Below, piece by piece: positions 20,778-28,995 of a DNA stretch of 64,000 nt (position 1 is the stretch's first letter; the number at the start of each line of letters is the position of its first letter). The stretch is taken from positions 1,426,001-1,490,000 of the forward strand of contig NZ_JAGEMM010000001.1 in assembly GCF_017921815.1 (NCBI RefSeq). The letters run 5' to 3'. A model generated the notes under the pieces. It saw only the letters and a list, made by a program, of their open reading frames with translations, was not told the DNA's origin and did no database searches. Position numbers and translations under genes: made by a program. This DNA is from Microvirga antarctica. Its GTDB lineage: Bacteria > Pseudomonadota > Alphaproteobacteria > Rhizobiales > Beijerinckiaceae.

Positions 20778-21416
20778 TCAGCAGGCGAGCGGCAGCACCG
20801 GGTCGACCTCGACCGGATCGGGCACGAGGCCGCAATGGCCCCAGGTCTTGAGGCTTTCCCAAGCCCGCCGGTCGAGCCGGAAATGCTCAGCCGGATAAAG
20901 ACCGCCCCGCGCCGGCAATTCCACCAGCCCGGAGCCCTGATAGGCAAAGCCGCACTTTTCCAGCACCCGCCGCGAGGCCGGGTTGATCACCCGCACCGAA
21001 GCGGTGAGCTCGCTCCCGTCGCCATAGGCGAAGAATGCGTCGATGAGCGCCCGGGCGGCTTCCGTTGCGTAGCCATGACCCCAGGACGGCGTTCCGAGCC
21101 AGAATCCCAGCTGGGGAGTGCCGCTCTCCCCACCGCCACTGATGCCAACGGCCCCGATCACGGTGTTCGGCCGCCCTTTGGGCGTGATGGCGAGTTGCAG
21201 CCCGCGACCGTCCGCGTTGGATTTGCGGGACTGGAACACGAAACGCTCGCCATCCTCGGGACCATAGGGATGCGGAATATGGGCCGTCATGTCCGCGACC
21301 GCTTTCTCACCGGCAAGCCGGACGATGGCCTGTACGTCCGCCAGTCGGGCCCAGCGCAGCCAAAGCCGGCGGGTTTCCAAACGGAACACGTCGTCACGGG
21401 TGAGGTCGGGAAACAT
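20778..21416 (-). CDS. GNAT-family N-acetyltransferase (RimJ/RimL-like)
   Basis: This 212-residue acetyltransferase begins ETRRLWLRWARLAD, a typical RimJ-like start. It has the acetyl-CoA loop region in LGFWLGTPSWGHGYATEAARAL and the conserved VLEKCGFAYQGSGL segment. It transfers acetyl from acetyl-CoA to an amine, usually a protein N-terminus or small molecule, but the substrate is unknown. A GNAT gene between rpmA and obgE is a recurrent arrangement in Hyphomicrobiales. Stem-loops lie on both sides, so it may be a separate transcript. Confidence 0.88.
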   Translation of the reverse strand: MFPDLTRDDVFRLETRRLWLRWARLADVQAIVRLAGEKAVADMTAHIPHPYGPEDGERFVFQSRKSNADGRGLQLAITPKGRPNTVIGAVGISGGGESGTPQLGFWLGTPSWGHGYATEAARALIDAFFAYGDGSELTASVRVINPASRRVLEKCGFAYQGSGLVELPARGGLYPAEHFRLDRRAWESLKTWGHCGLVPDPVEVDPVLPLAC

Positions 21417-21465
21417 GGTCTTGCTCCGATCCGAAGGGCTTTTCTCGAAGCCCGGAAATGACGAA

Positions 21466-21488
21466 GGGAGGTGGACATCCCACCTCCC
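21466..21488 (-). terminator. 9-bp perfect stem-loop after rpmA
   Basis: GGGAGGTGG pairs perfectly with CCACCTCCC around a 5-base loop, about 105 bases after rpmA and 50 bases before the GNAT start. On the minus strand it is followed by TTCGTCATTTC. It likely ends the rplU-rpmA transcript. Confidence 0.6.
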
Positions 21489-21593
21489 CTGTCGAACTCG
21501 GATCTGAAGCGTGGCCTTATGGGGCCGTGAAGAAGCTTGATCCGCCGGGTCGGTGTGATGCCGGCGGGAGCTCCTTCGTTTTGCTCTCGCCGT

Positions 21594-21860
21594 CTATTCT
21601 GCTGCCTCTTGGGCTGGTACGACCGATACGAAGGCTCGGCCTTGACGCGTCAGGAATCGGACTCGGCCTTCGGCCGTGGCAAAGAGCGTATGATCTTTGC
21701 CCATGCCGACATTCGCGCCCGCGTGCCATTTGGTGCCGCGCTGACGAATGATAATGTTGCCCGACACGACCGCTTGATCGCCGAACTTCTTGACGCCCAG
21801 ACGACGGCCAGCGGAGTCGCGGCCGTTGCGGGACGAGCCGCCTGCTTTTTTGTGTGCCAT
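21594..21860 (-). CDS. rpmA: 50S ribosomal protein L27
   Basis: L27 lies at the peptidyl-transferase centre. The 88-residue protein begins [20 protein letters not shown] and contains [10 protein letters not shown], the [13 protein letters not shown] segment and [11 protein letters not shown], all diagnostic. It follows rplU by 35 bases in the standard L21-L27 operon. Confidence 0.97.
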   Translation of the reverse strand: MAHKKAGGSSRNGRDSAGRRLGVKKFGDQAVVSGNIIIRQRGTKWHAGANVGMGKDHTLFATAEGRVRFLTRQGRAFVSVVPAQEAAE

Positions 21861-21895
21861 GGGTCTACTCCCGTGTTGCTTTCAGGTGCCGTCGC

Positions 21896-22291
21896 TTATT
21901 CGGCGGTGGCCGGCGCGGCGTCGTCAGCCGCAGCCTGGGTGGTCTTCTTCTTGGCCGCAGCCTTCTTGGGCTTCTCGCCGAGACCGAGGATATCGGTGAT
22001 CCGAACCACGGTGTAATCCTGGCGATGCCCGCGCTTGCGGCGCGAATTCTGACGGCGACGCTTCTTGAAGGCAATGACCTTCGCGCCGCGGGTGTGTTCC
22101 ACCACTTCGCCCGTCACGGTCGCACCCTCGACGAGGGGCAGGCCGACCTGGGTGCCGCTGTCATTCGTGACCATCAGAACCTGGTCGAACGTGACGGCGG
22201 TGCCCGGCTCGCCTTCGAGCGTGGCGATGGTGATGACGTCGTTGGCGGCAACGCGATACTGCTTGCCGCCGGTCTTGATCACTGCGAACAT
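21896..22291 (-). CDS. rplU: 50S ribosomal protein L21
   Basis: L21 binds 23S rRNA domain VI. The 131-residue protein starts [19 protein letters not shown] and contains [20 protein letters not shown]. It has an Ala/Lys-rich C-terminal tail often seen in alphaproteobacterial L21. I reject a 27-residue upstream extension because it does not match the family and the MFAVIKTGG start is universal. A promoter lies about 140 bases upstream. Confidence 0.97.
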   Translation of the reverse strand: MFAVIKTGGKQYRVAANDVITIATLEGEPGTAVTFDQVLMVTNDSGTQVGLPLVEGATVTGEVVEHTRGAKVIAFKKRRRQNSRRKRGHRQDYTVVRITDILGLGEKPKKAAAKKKTTQAAADDAAPATAE

Positions 22292-22432
22292 CTGATCCTC
22301 GTGTTCTACCGGCTCTCCGCGGCACGCCGCAGGGCCAGCTTTTTGGCAGTTTCCGGCTTCGGGACGCGACACCCCGGAGGATGGCGCACGAAAAACGCGC
22401 AGGCAACACGGCCCGCGCGGTCAGTGACGTCT

Positions 22433-22461
22433 CTCTAGGAGACCGGGCCCGCTGATGTCAA
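22433..22461 (-). promoter_or_regulatory. Sigma-70-type promoter for rplU-rpmA
   Basis: On the minus strand TTGACA (22456-22461) and CTAGAG (22433-22438) are separated by exactly 17 bases. This fits the alphaproteobacterial housekeeping pattern. A roughly 140-base leader follows before rplU. Confidence 0.55.
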
Positions 22462-22462
22462 T

Positions 22463-22482
22463 AAAAAACACGCCCGTGGGCG
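22463..22482 (-). terminator. Short hairpin with T-run upstream of the rplU promoter
   Basis: On the minus strand CGCCC and GGGCG form a short stem, followed within two bases by TTTTTT. It would stop leftward transcription before it reaches the ribosomal protein promoter. Confidence 0.45.
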
Positions 22483-22545
22483 CTTGAAGACCGCCAAGGC
22501 CCATGATATCCACGCCGCCTCAACCCGCCAACCTTGGGCGTCTAC

Positions 22546-22635
22546 GGAGAGGTGGCAGAGTGGTTGAATGCACCGCACTCGAAATGCGGCATACGGGCAA
22601 CCGTATCGGGAGTTCGAATCTCCCCCTCTCCGCCA
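22546..22635 (+). tRNA. tRNA-Ser (anticodon CGA)
   Basis: This is a 90-base class II tRNA with a GGAGAGG/CCTCTCC acceptor stem, a G discriminator base and an encoded CCA. It has an anticodon loop CTCGAAA (CGA reads UCG codons), a long variable arm, and the TTCGAAT T-loop. Its last 14 bases serve as the island attachment site. Confidence 0.97.
22622..22635. repeat. attL: 14-bp direct repeat at the tRNA 3' end
   Basis: CCCCCTCTCCGCCA forms the acceptor end of tRNA-Ser and recurs exactly at 37727-37740, next to the integrase. The flanks differ, as expected for an attachment core. Confidence 0.8.
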
Positions 22636-22989
22636 CTCTTCTTCGTTAAGCCCATCAAATACAACAATATTTCCGTGGCTATGGATGTCCGCCCCCTAAT
22701 TTGCCCCACATTTCGTAAGGGAGTGTGTTCGCCGTCCTTAGATGTCTATGGACGAATGAACCAACGCGGCGAAGGCTGAGCCTCGCCCTTGAGCACTTCC
22801 CGAGTGGCAATCAAGATCCAAGGCAGCAGCAGGGCGCAGGCGTAATTTCGAGGAATCTAAAACTCGTCATCCTGAATCCCCAAACATAGTGTTCTCCACA
22901 TTTTTAAACCGTGACGAGGTTCGAGGGCGAAGACTTCGCAACCGGTAACGTGTCAATATAAGAGTGCGCGAACCAAGGAGCGTGCTACT
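22636..22989. other. Gap after the tRNA, no gene seen
   Basis: These 354 bases at the left end of the island have no convincing gene. Frames that cross the tRNA are spurious. AAGGAG at 22975-22980 is the ribosome-binding site of the methyltransferase. Its promoter should lie in 22850-22970, but I see no clear consensus. Confidence 0.5.
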
Positions 22990-24063
22990 ATTTTCCACGA
23001 GCAGATAATTTCCCCGCCTATCGTTAAGGTTGTAGACCTGTTTTGTGGCGCCGGCGGTCTCGCCTTCGGACTTAAAAGCGCAGGCTTTGAGATCGCGGCT
23101 GGCGTCGATCTTGACCCAGCCTGCCGCTACCCCTTCGAGACAAACTGTGGTGGCAAGTTTGTTGAGAAGAGCGTCGCCGATATTACTATTTCAGAACTCA
23201 ACGAGTGGTTCGAGGGTGCTGACGTCCGTGTTCTGGCCGGCTGCGCGCCCTGTCAGCCATTTTCGACTTACGCCCAAAGTCGCAAAACTCCTGATGCCCG
23301 GTGGGAGCTTCTTCGCGCATTTCTAAGACTGGCAGTCGATCTTCGACCAGAAATTGTCACCATGGAGAATGTGCGCGGGCTCGCCGCGAAGCCAATTTGG
23401 CAGGAATTCGTTAAGGGGTTGGAGAAAGCCGGCTATCACATCGCGTGGGACGAGGTTTTATGCAGCGATTTTGGCGTTCCGCAAACTCGCAAGCGACTAG
23501 TTTTGCTGGCCTCACGCCTTGGCCCTATAGCCACTCCGGCCCCTAGAGCTGGTATGATTCCGCGAACGGTCAGGGAAGCCATCGCAGACTTACCCCCCTT
23601 GAAAGCAGGTGAAGCTCATTCGAGGGATCCTCTTCACATCGCCTGCCGTCTCAGCTCAGTGAACCTAGAGCGTATAAAAGCCTCCAAGCCGGGAGGCACT
23701 TGGCGCGACTGGCCACTGAGGCTTCGATCCGCCTGCCACACCAAAGCGTCAGGCGAAACTTATCCCTCGGTCTACGGACGCATGGCATGGGACGAACCTG
23801 CACCGACGATAACTACACAATGCTTCGGCTACGGGAATGGCCGTTTTGGTCACCCTGAACAGAACCGGGCAATCACGTTGCGCGAGGCGGCCATGATTCA
23901 GTCTTTCCCCGAGTCTTATTCGTTCATTCCAGACAAGACTCAAGTCACGTTTTCAAAGATCGGCACACTTATCGGAAACGCTGTTCCCCCGAAGCTTGGT
24001 GAGGCGATTGGGCACTGCGTTTTGAGGCATCTCAACACAGCCGCTAGTGTTTCCAGAACTTAG
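22990..24063 (+). CDS. DNA cytosine-5 methyltransferase
   Basis: This is a Dcm-type methylase of about 357 residues that would make 5-methylcytosine. Motif I reads VDLFCGAGGLAFGL, motif IV is GCAPCQPFS (catalytic Cys), and motif VI is MENVRG. DFGVPQTRKRLV is motif VIII, and GNAVPP near the end is motif X. All are intact, so it should be active. The frame opens at 22915 but has no ATG, GTG or TTG before motif I. An ATT at 22990 lies 9 bases after a strong AAGGAG, so I propose an ATT start. The ATG at 23362 would lose motifs I and IV. It is the first gene of the DUF262-HEPN-Vsr operon, and the recognition sequence is unknown. Confidence 0.88.
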   Translation: MFHEQIISPPIVKVVDLFCGAGGLAFGLKSAGFEIAAGVDLDPACRYPFETNCGGKFVEKSVADITISELNEWFEGADVRVLAGCAPCQPFSTYAQSRKTPDARWELLRAFLRLAVDLRPEIVTMENVRGLAAKPIWQEFVKGLEKAGYHIAWDEVLCSDFGVPQTRKRLVLLASRLGPIATPAPRAGMIPRTVREAIADLPPLKAGEAHSRDPLHIACRLSSVNLERIKASKPGGTWRDWPLRLRSACHTKASGETYPSVYGRMAWDEPAPTITTQCFGYGNGRFGHPEQNRAITLREAAMIQSFPESYSFIPDKTQVTFSKIGTLIGNAVPPKLGEAIGHCVLRHLNTAASVSRT

Positions 24064-24096
24064 CAAAAAACCTAAGGTCACCCTTGGAGTAAATGC

Positions 24097-25170
24097 GTGG
24101 CAAAAATTATAAACTTTAAAGGTTTTGATACTTTAGAAAAGGAAGCCGGAGAGCAAGAAATACTTGACAGGTCGAAACGAATAGATTCTTACCTGAGCGA
24201 GTACACAATTGAGTACTTAGCCGACAAGATGAAGGACGAGCACTTTGTCGTTCCTAACTATCAAAGGGAGTTCACTTGGGAGCCGCATCGCAAGTCGCGG
24301 TTCATTGAATCTCTCTTAATGGGTCTCCCTATTCCTTACCTGTTTTTTTGGGAAATGCCTGATGGCAAGTTGGAAGTGGTCGATGGTTCTCAGCGCCTGC
24401 GAACGATCCATGAGTGGATCCACGGCGGCCTTCAACTAGACGAGCTAGAGGAACTACCGGCTTTATCAAACTCGAGGTTTTCTGACCTGCTTGAATCGCG
24501 GCAGCGGAAGGTAAAAAATCGCTCGATACGTGGAATTGTGTTGAATGAGAATGCTGACGACCAAGCCCGGTTCGATATGTTCGAGCGCATTAATACAGGT
24601 AGCAAAGCCGCAAATAAGGCGGAAGTCCGGCGTGGGGCACTCGGAGGGCCGTTCATAAATCTTGTGATTGAGCTATCGAAGAACGCCCGGTTTGCGAAAC
24701 TAGCGCCTGTTCCTAAAAAGGCGCTCGATGAACGGGTGCGAGAGGAACTTGTTACACGCTTCTTTGCTTATGGCGATGGTCTTGCGGGCTACAAAGACAA
24801 GCCGGCAGTCTTCCTGTTTGCCTACACTCGTGAAGCCAACGAACGATTTGAGAAAGATCCGAATCTTATCCAAGAATACCGGAAAAGATTCGATGATATG
24901 GTGAACTTCGTTGACAAGAATAGCCCTAACGGATTTCGCAAATCTAAGACCAGTAACACTACGCCTAGAGTTCGCTTTGAAGCGTTAGCAATCGGGTCAT
25001 ATCTCGCTTTCAAAGAAAATCCGGCGCTTTTGGTGCGTGGCCCAGCCATCCCTATGAGTGAATGGTTGGACTCGGACGAATTTTCAAACGTCACGACATC
25101 CGATGGAGCAAACGTCGTCTCTAAACTGCGCGGACGCATCAACTTTGTGCGTGAAAGGCTCGTTGCGTGA
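24097..25170 (+). CDS. DUF262 protein without a DUF1524 half
   Basis: This 357-residue protein has a GmrS-like DUF262 domain at about residues 35-200, a ParB/Srx-type fold that binds and hydrolyses nucleotides in GmrSD systems. The conserved VPNYQREFTW segment (R57) and DGSQR (96-100) are visible, followed by FERINTGSKAANKAE. The C-terminal part (200-357) is helical and holds no HNH-type DUF1524 motif, so the nuclease must come from elsewhere, perhaps the next gene. The GTG start follows GGAG. It lies 33 bases after the methylase, and its stop overlaps the HEPN gene start. Confidence 0.85.
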   Translation: MAKIINFKGFDTLEKEAGEQEILDRSKRIDSYLSEYTIEYLADKMKDEHFVVPNYQREFTWEPHRKSRFIESLLMGLPIPYLFFWEMPDGKLEVVDGSQRLRTIHEWIHGGLQLDELEELPALSNSRFSDLLESRQRKVKNRSIRGIVLNENADDQARFDMFERINTGSKAANKAEVRRGALGGPFINLVIELSKNARFAKLAPVPKKALDERVREELVTRFFAYGDGLAGYKDKPAVFLFAYTREANERFEKDPNLIQEYRKRFDDMVNFVDKNSPNGFRKSKTSNTTPRVRFEALAIGSYLAFKENPALLVRGPAIPMSEWLDSDEFSNVTTSDGANVVSKLRGRINFVRERLVA

Positions 25171-25904
25171 TGCCGGGACCGCTAGAGACCGCCTTCGACG
25201 AACGATTGGCTGAAGTAGAAGCCTACCTTAGCTTTTTGGACGAGTTAGAGCTTGCTGCACAGACAGGAGCACCAAAGTTCCGAGACGGGAACAATCCATT
25301 ATCACCTCAGCAAACTCAAATTCTGAGAGCGGGGATTTTTATTCAACTATATAACCTTGTTGAAGCGACGATGACACGATGTCTGGATGCTCTCGCGTCT
25401 GCATCGTCGAGCGGAGCTTGGAAAGCTGCCGACCTCAATCCCCACTTCCGTAGAGAGTGGATCAAAGTCGTTGCCGCCGTGAACAAAGAAATGAATGCCG
25501 ACAATCGCTTAAAGTATGCTGTCGTTCTTTCAGAGCTACTGGTTCAAGCAAAGCCCCTTGAGGATTTCAAGTTAGACAAAGGCGGTGGCGGCAACTGGAA
25601 CGATACCAACATCGAGAATATGCTGGAACGGGTGGGCCTTAGGCTGCGATTGACTCCTACTGTGAGGGCTGCAGCAAAGCGTAAGTTCCGGGATGACCTC
25701 GGACCACTCGCACTTGTTGTAAAGCTGCGAAATGATCTTGCTCACGGCAACATCTCATTCGCCGAGTGTGGCGAGAACGAAACCGTAGTTGGCCTGCGCG
25801 AAATCAGTGCCAATACGGCGATGTATCTGAGGAGCGTCGTTAGAGCTGTCGAGCGGTTTATTGACCGGCATGAGTTCCTCGAAGCGACGAACCGACCTGC
25901 TTAA
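25167..25904 (+). CDS. HEPN-family protein (MAE_28990/MAE_18760-like)
   Basis: This 245-residue all-helical protein contains the HEPN nuclease signature R-x4-H as RNDLAH (R188-H193), followed by GN. The N-terminal LFIQLYNLVEATMTRCL-type helix and overall spacing fit the MAE_28990/MAE_18760 family, thought to be RNases in defence loci. The start is a GTG overlapping the DUF262 stop, with an ATG directly after, so the two are translationally coupled and likely form one complex or toxin-regulator pair. The Vsr gene begins 2 bases after its stop. Nuclease activity is inferred from the motif. Confidence 0.82.
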   Translation: MMPGPLETAFDERLAEVEAYLSFLDELELAAQTGAPKFRDGNNPLSPQQTQILRAGIFIQLYNLVEATMTRCLDALASASSSGAWKAADLNPHFRREWIKVVAAVNKEMNADNRLKYAVVLSELLVQAKPLEDFKLDKGGGGNWNDTNIENMLERVGLRLRLTPTVRAAAKRKFRDDLGPLALVVKLRNDLAHGNISFAECGENETVVGLREISANTAMYLRSVVRAVERFIDRHEFLEATNRPA

Positions 25905-25906
25905 TC

Positions 25907-26359
25907 ATGAGTAGCGTAGATCCGAAACGCTCTTCAATAATGGCGAGTGTAAAGGGAAAAAATACCAAACCTGAAATAATCGTGCGTCAAACGGCTCACG
26001 CTATGGGTTACCGCTATCGGCTTCACCGGCGTGATCTGCCCGGCACTCCCGATTTGGTATTTGTTCGTCTGAAGAAAGTTATCTTTGTTCATGGGTGCTT
26101 CTGGCATCGCCACGAAAATTGCCGAAAAGCCACAACCCCACTAACCCGCGCTGATTTCTGGCAAGACAAGTTCAACGCCAACGTGAAACGCGACCTGCGG
26201 AATATCACTCTGTTGCAGGGGCAAGGTTGGTCAGTGCTCATCGTATGGGAATGCGAAACGAGGGATATAACTGTGCTCCGAGAGAAACTGCGTTCTTTCT
26301 TGAAAGCTGTGCCTCGGTCCGACTTACAGTACGTGACATCAGGGTATACCCCGTGGTGA
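25907..26359 (+). CDS. vsr: Vsr-type very short patch repair endonuclease
   Basis: This 150-residue nuclease of the Vsr family nicks DNA 5' of T in T:G mismatches created by 5-methylcytosine deamination. Visible are the RSSIMASVKGKNTKPEIIVR start and the catalytic Asp in LPGTPDLVF. FVHGCFWHRHENC carries the zinc and active-site residues, and QGQGWSVLIVWECE follows. It is the last gene of the methylase operon, the usual place for vsr. In some type II systems a Vsr-like protein serves as the restriction nuclease, which is possible here because no separate restriction enzyme is seen. Confidence 0.92.
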   Translation: MSSVDPKRSSIMASVKGKNTKPEIIVRQTAHAMGYRYRLHRRDLPGTPDLVFVRLKKVIFVHGCFWHRHENCRKATTPLTRADFWQDKFNANVKRDLRNITLLQGQGWSVLIVWECETRDITVLREKLRSFLKAVPRSDLQYVTSGYTPW

Positions 26360-26452
26360 CGTAACAAGGCAGGCTAGATATCATGTAACATCTGGGTTGA
26401 CACAGCCTATTTGTGACAGTGTACGGTCAAGCGTAAACCCTGAAGTGACACC

Positions 26453-27046
26453 ATGGCCCGCATCGGTTACGCCCGCGTGAGTACAATTGACCAAGATCTC
26501 GACACCCAGCTTGCAAAGCTCAAAGCCGAGGGATGTGAGGTGATACGGTCCGAGAAAGTTTCAGGGGCGAGCCGCGCGGGCCGTAACGAACTGGCAACGA
26601 TCATCGACTTTCTGCGACCCGGCGATGAGTTGATGGTCACGCGGCTTGACCGCCTCGGTAGAGACACCCGCGATGTCCTCAACCTAATTCACGAATGCGA
26701 GCAAAAAGGCGCAACGGTCACCGTGCTCGACCCGCACATTTCCACCCGAGGGGAGATGGGACACATCGTATTGACCGTACTCGGCATGGTTGCCGAGCTC
26801 GAAAGACGCTTCATAAAAGAGCGCCAAAGAGATGGTATTGAACAGGCCAAGAGCGCAGGCGCTTATCGCGGCGGCAAGCGCCGCCTCGATCGTGAACGCA
26901 TACTTGAAATGGGGGGCACAGGTCAGCGGCCTGCCGCTATCGCCCGGGCACTTGGATGCTCACGAATGCAAATCTACCGGATACTGAGAGAAGAAAGTCA
27001 CCCCCGCGGCAGCCCTCCTGTCAAAACTGGTACTTTTCCCCTATGA
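26453..27046 (+). CDS. Serine recombinase (resolvase/invertase)
   Basis: This 197-residue small serine recombinase has the catalytic Ser10 in MARIGYARVST and conserved arginines in LMVTRLDRLGRDTRD. The E-helix segment is GEMGHIVLTVLGMVAELERRFIKER, and a C-terminal helix-turn-helix (RPAAIARALGCSRMQIYRIL) follows. The family resolves transposon cointegrates or inverts DNA segments. No transposase or obvious paired res site is nearby. TGTGACAGTG and AGTGACACC at 26414-26450 may be part of its binding site. It separates the methylase operon from the AbiC-like gene. Confidence 0.93.
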   Translation: MARIGYARVSTIDQDLDTQLAKLKAEGCEVIRSEKVSGASRAGRNELATIIDFLRPGDELMVTRLDRLGRDTRDVLNLIHECEQKGATVTVLDPHISTRGEMGHIVLTVLGMVAELERRFIKERQRDGIEQAKSAGAYRGGKRRLDRERILEMGGTGQRPAAIARALGCSRMQIYRILREESHPRGSPPVKTGTFPL

Positions 27047-27137
27047 AGCAGGCCGGGAGTGTTCTCGAAAGCCGTAACTAGCGGTGTTGGCTTCTTCGGG
27101 CCGTCGCTATGGGGCACGTTAGGAAAAAAGGACACAG

Positions 27138-27998
27138 ATGAGCGTGTGTACATTCTGGCCATGCGACGGGCTTGCATCCGACAATCTCTCCAAGCTCGGT
27201 TCGCTCGGCGATTATTTCGGAGGCTTGTGGGGGACGCTAATTTCCGTTCTAGCCCTTGTTGTCGTGTTCTTTACATGGCGGCTAACGCGACAAGCAAACA
27301 ATAGAAATGCTTTGATTTCCATACTTACTGAAATGCTTAAGACACATGATAGTATTTCTTCTATTGAAAAAGGAATTTCCTCGCGATTTCTGAGAGAATT
27401 TTCAGCGGTCTATAAATTATCACGAAGAATTGTCCCAGACGATCAATTCTGGTCCGTTGAGGATAGAGTTGACATCGCATATACGTTTGTATTTTACGGC
27501 TTGAGTACCCATGTACGCCATTCTCTGTCGAGACACGGGGACGAGCGCCTGAAGCTACTGCAGGACGCTACAGCACAGTTGAGACATCGAGCGGGGAGTA
27601 AGTACAAAAACTACTTTTCAGGATACCAAGAACATCTATCGCATTATTTGCGCAATCTTTTTGGTATGTACGTTTTGATCAATGAATCGAATTTGAAATT
27701 GAAGGAAAAATTGAACCTCAGCAAGGTGGTGAGAACCAAGCTATCAAATTATGATCAAGCTGTCCTTGCGTTGAATGTGATGTCCCATCTGGGCCGCGAA
27801 TGGGACAGGCAAGGCTTGATTATCAATTATAAACCTATTGCTAATGTACCAGAGAGATTTTTTGGCTATGATAACGCGCTTTCTCTAAAGAAGTACTTCC
27901 CATATGTAGAATTTGAATGGGAACGCTCGCGTGGAAACCGACCATACTATTATACGATCTCCGTTATGAAGTTCTCACTTACTATTTGCAAACGTTGA
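27138..27998 (+). CDS. AbiC-like putative phage abortive infection protein
   Basis: This 286-residue protein has one N-terminal transmembrane helix (about residues 29-48, LWGTLISVLALVVVFF) and then a helical cytoplasmic domain. The segments KYKNYFSGYQEHLSHYLRNLFGMYVLI and VVRTKLSNYDQAVLALNVMSH follow the pattern of the putAbiC family. In that family a YFRHLY-type motif precedes an LS-YE-LLLLF-type motif. Lactococcal AbiC blocks phage maturation by an unknown route. The ATG follows AAGGA. The gene is AT-rich compared with the host, as expected for acquired DNA. Confidence 0.72.
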   Translation: MSVCTFWPCDGLASDNLSKLGSLGDYFGGLWGTLISVLALVVVFFTWRLTRQANNRNALISILTEMLKTHDSISSIEKGISSRFLREFSAVYKLSRRIVPDDQFWSVEDRVDIAYTFVFYGLSTHVRHSLSRHGDERLKLLQDATAQLRHRAGSKYKNYFSGYQEHLSHYLRNLFGMYVLINESNLKLKEKLNLSKVVRTKLSNYDQAVLALNVMSHLGREWDRQGLIINYKPIANVPERFFGYDNALSLKKYFPYVEFEWERSRGNRPYYYTISVMKFSLTICKR

Positions 27999-28046
27999 AA
28001 GCGTAGCTGCAACAGAGTCAGGTAGCGGCCACGAAGCATAGCTATC

Positions 28047-28352
28047 TCAACGCGCCGGGCGAATTACTGTTGGCTTGTCAAAGCGCGCCCGAAATTCCTC
28101 GATCGCCTCCTCAAAGCGATCGAATCCTTCATCCCGCATTCGAGCTGCGAAGCTAGTGCTACGTTCCGTGCCGACCACTGCGGACCAGAAGTAGTGGATC
28201 ATTCCGGCCGCGTCGCGCCGACCCATCCGCGTGATTGTCAGTCGAATTCCCCGTTTGAGCGACTCCGATGCATTGGTCGAGGACAACACAGGGTCAAAAA
28301 CACGTTCGTGTAGGAAACCCATAATCTCAGCTTCTCTTACGCGCGTCTGCAT
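28047..28352 (-). CDS. Small conserved-looking protein, unknown
   Basis: This basic 101-residue protein could start at 28352 or, more naturally, at the second methionine (28322), which begins MGFLHERVFDPVLSS. It has a central TITRMGRRDAAGMIHYFWSAV segment and an acidic helix (RFEEAIEEFRARF) near the end. Small proteins with this end are frequent in Hyphomicrobiales islands. No function is known to me, and coding is likely but not certain. Confidence 0.5.
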   Translation of the reverse strand: MQTRVREAEIMGFLHERVFDPVLSSTNASESLKRGIRLTITRMGRRDAAGMIHYFWSAVVGTERSTSFAARMRDEGFDRFEEAIEEFRARFDKPTVIRPAR

Positions 28353-28604
28353 TTGAACACAGCCATGTTAGAATCCTACAAGGCTAACGCTCTAGCTCAA
28401 CGTCAGCCTTAATGATGAAGCATACAGAGGTCGTCGTCAGGCGTGAAGTCATCAATGGTCCTCACCGCCCGCGATTCGCACGATCATAGTGTCGCTTAGG
28501 CGGCAAAGCGTCGGGTCATCACTATTCGCCAATGCGGTGCAGAATCGCGCGGTGCTTGAGTTTCGAGGGGCGATTCGGGCGCTGGTCGGCTTTGCGCTGG
28601 TTGA

Positions 28605-28630
28605 CCCGGGCGGCCCGAAAGCCGCCCGGG
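28605..28630 (-). terminator. 10-bp perfect stem-loop after the 111-residue gene
   Basis: CCCGGGCGGC pairs perfectly with GCCGCCCGGG around a 6-base loop, directly after the stop at 28635. There is no U-tract on the minus strand. Confidence 0.45.
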
Positions 28631-28634
28631 GGCC

Positions 28635-28970
28635 TTATTTCGCCGCTTTAGCGGCCTCGGTAGGGGGCAGTAGGGCTAAGTGCTCGCGCTTACGCACAAA
28701 AGGTTGGTCGTCGGGCCACTCGCGCCACTTGACCAAGAACAGGTCGTTCGGCTTGGCGGCGGTCACCACGGCCTCGAACCAGCCTTCCATCTGGCGGCCC
28801 TCGGTTGCAAGAACCACGCTGCCGACCCTAATGTCAGACCATGACGAAGGGAATGGCGCTGGCTGCTTCGCGTGGTCGGGTGCCGTGGTAACTGAAGCCT
28901 CATTTCCGGCCTTGTCATCGGTTGCCGCCACGATGTTGGCAGGGTTCGGTGGAGGCATGTCGCCCTCCAT
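28635..28970 (-). CDS. Small protein with SH3-like C-terminal region, unknown
   Basis: This 111-residue protein has a disordered Pro/Ala/Asp N-terminal half and a compact C-terminal half of about 55 residues (IRVGSVVLATEG, GWFEAVVTAA, FLVKWREWPDDQPFVR). That end resembles a small beta barrel of the SH3/Tudor type found in conserved proteobacterial proteins that follow the pattern VGS-VLA-EGWWEAIV. It lies 25 bases after the 92-residue gene in the same direction, so the two form a pair. Function unknown. Confidence 0.62.
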   Translation of the reverse strand: MEGDMPPPNPANIVAATDDKAGNEASVTTAPDHAKQPAPFPSSWSDIRVGSVVLATEGRQMEGWFEAVVTAAKPNDLFLVKWREWPDDQPFVRKREHLALLPPTEAAKAAK

Positions 28971-28995
28971 TGCCTCAATCTGGCCGTAGATCGTC

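Noticed and set aside
22534..22779. 81-residue frame across tRNA-Ser
   Set aside because: It runs through the tRNA gene and has no family resemblance.
23045..23326. 93-residue frame inside the methyltransferase
   Set aside because: It is out of frame with intact methylase motifs I and IV.
22860..24063. Methyltransferase as a truncated or frameshifted pseudogene
   Set aside because: One uninterrupted frame contains all catalytic motifs; only the start codon is non-standard.
26414..26452. Resolvase res site upstream of the serine recombinase
   Set aside because: TGTGACAGTG and AGTGACACC give only a loose inverted pair, too weak to list as a site.
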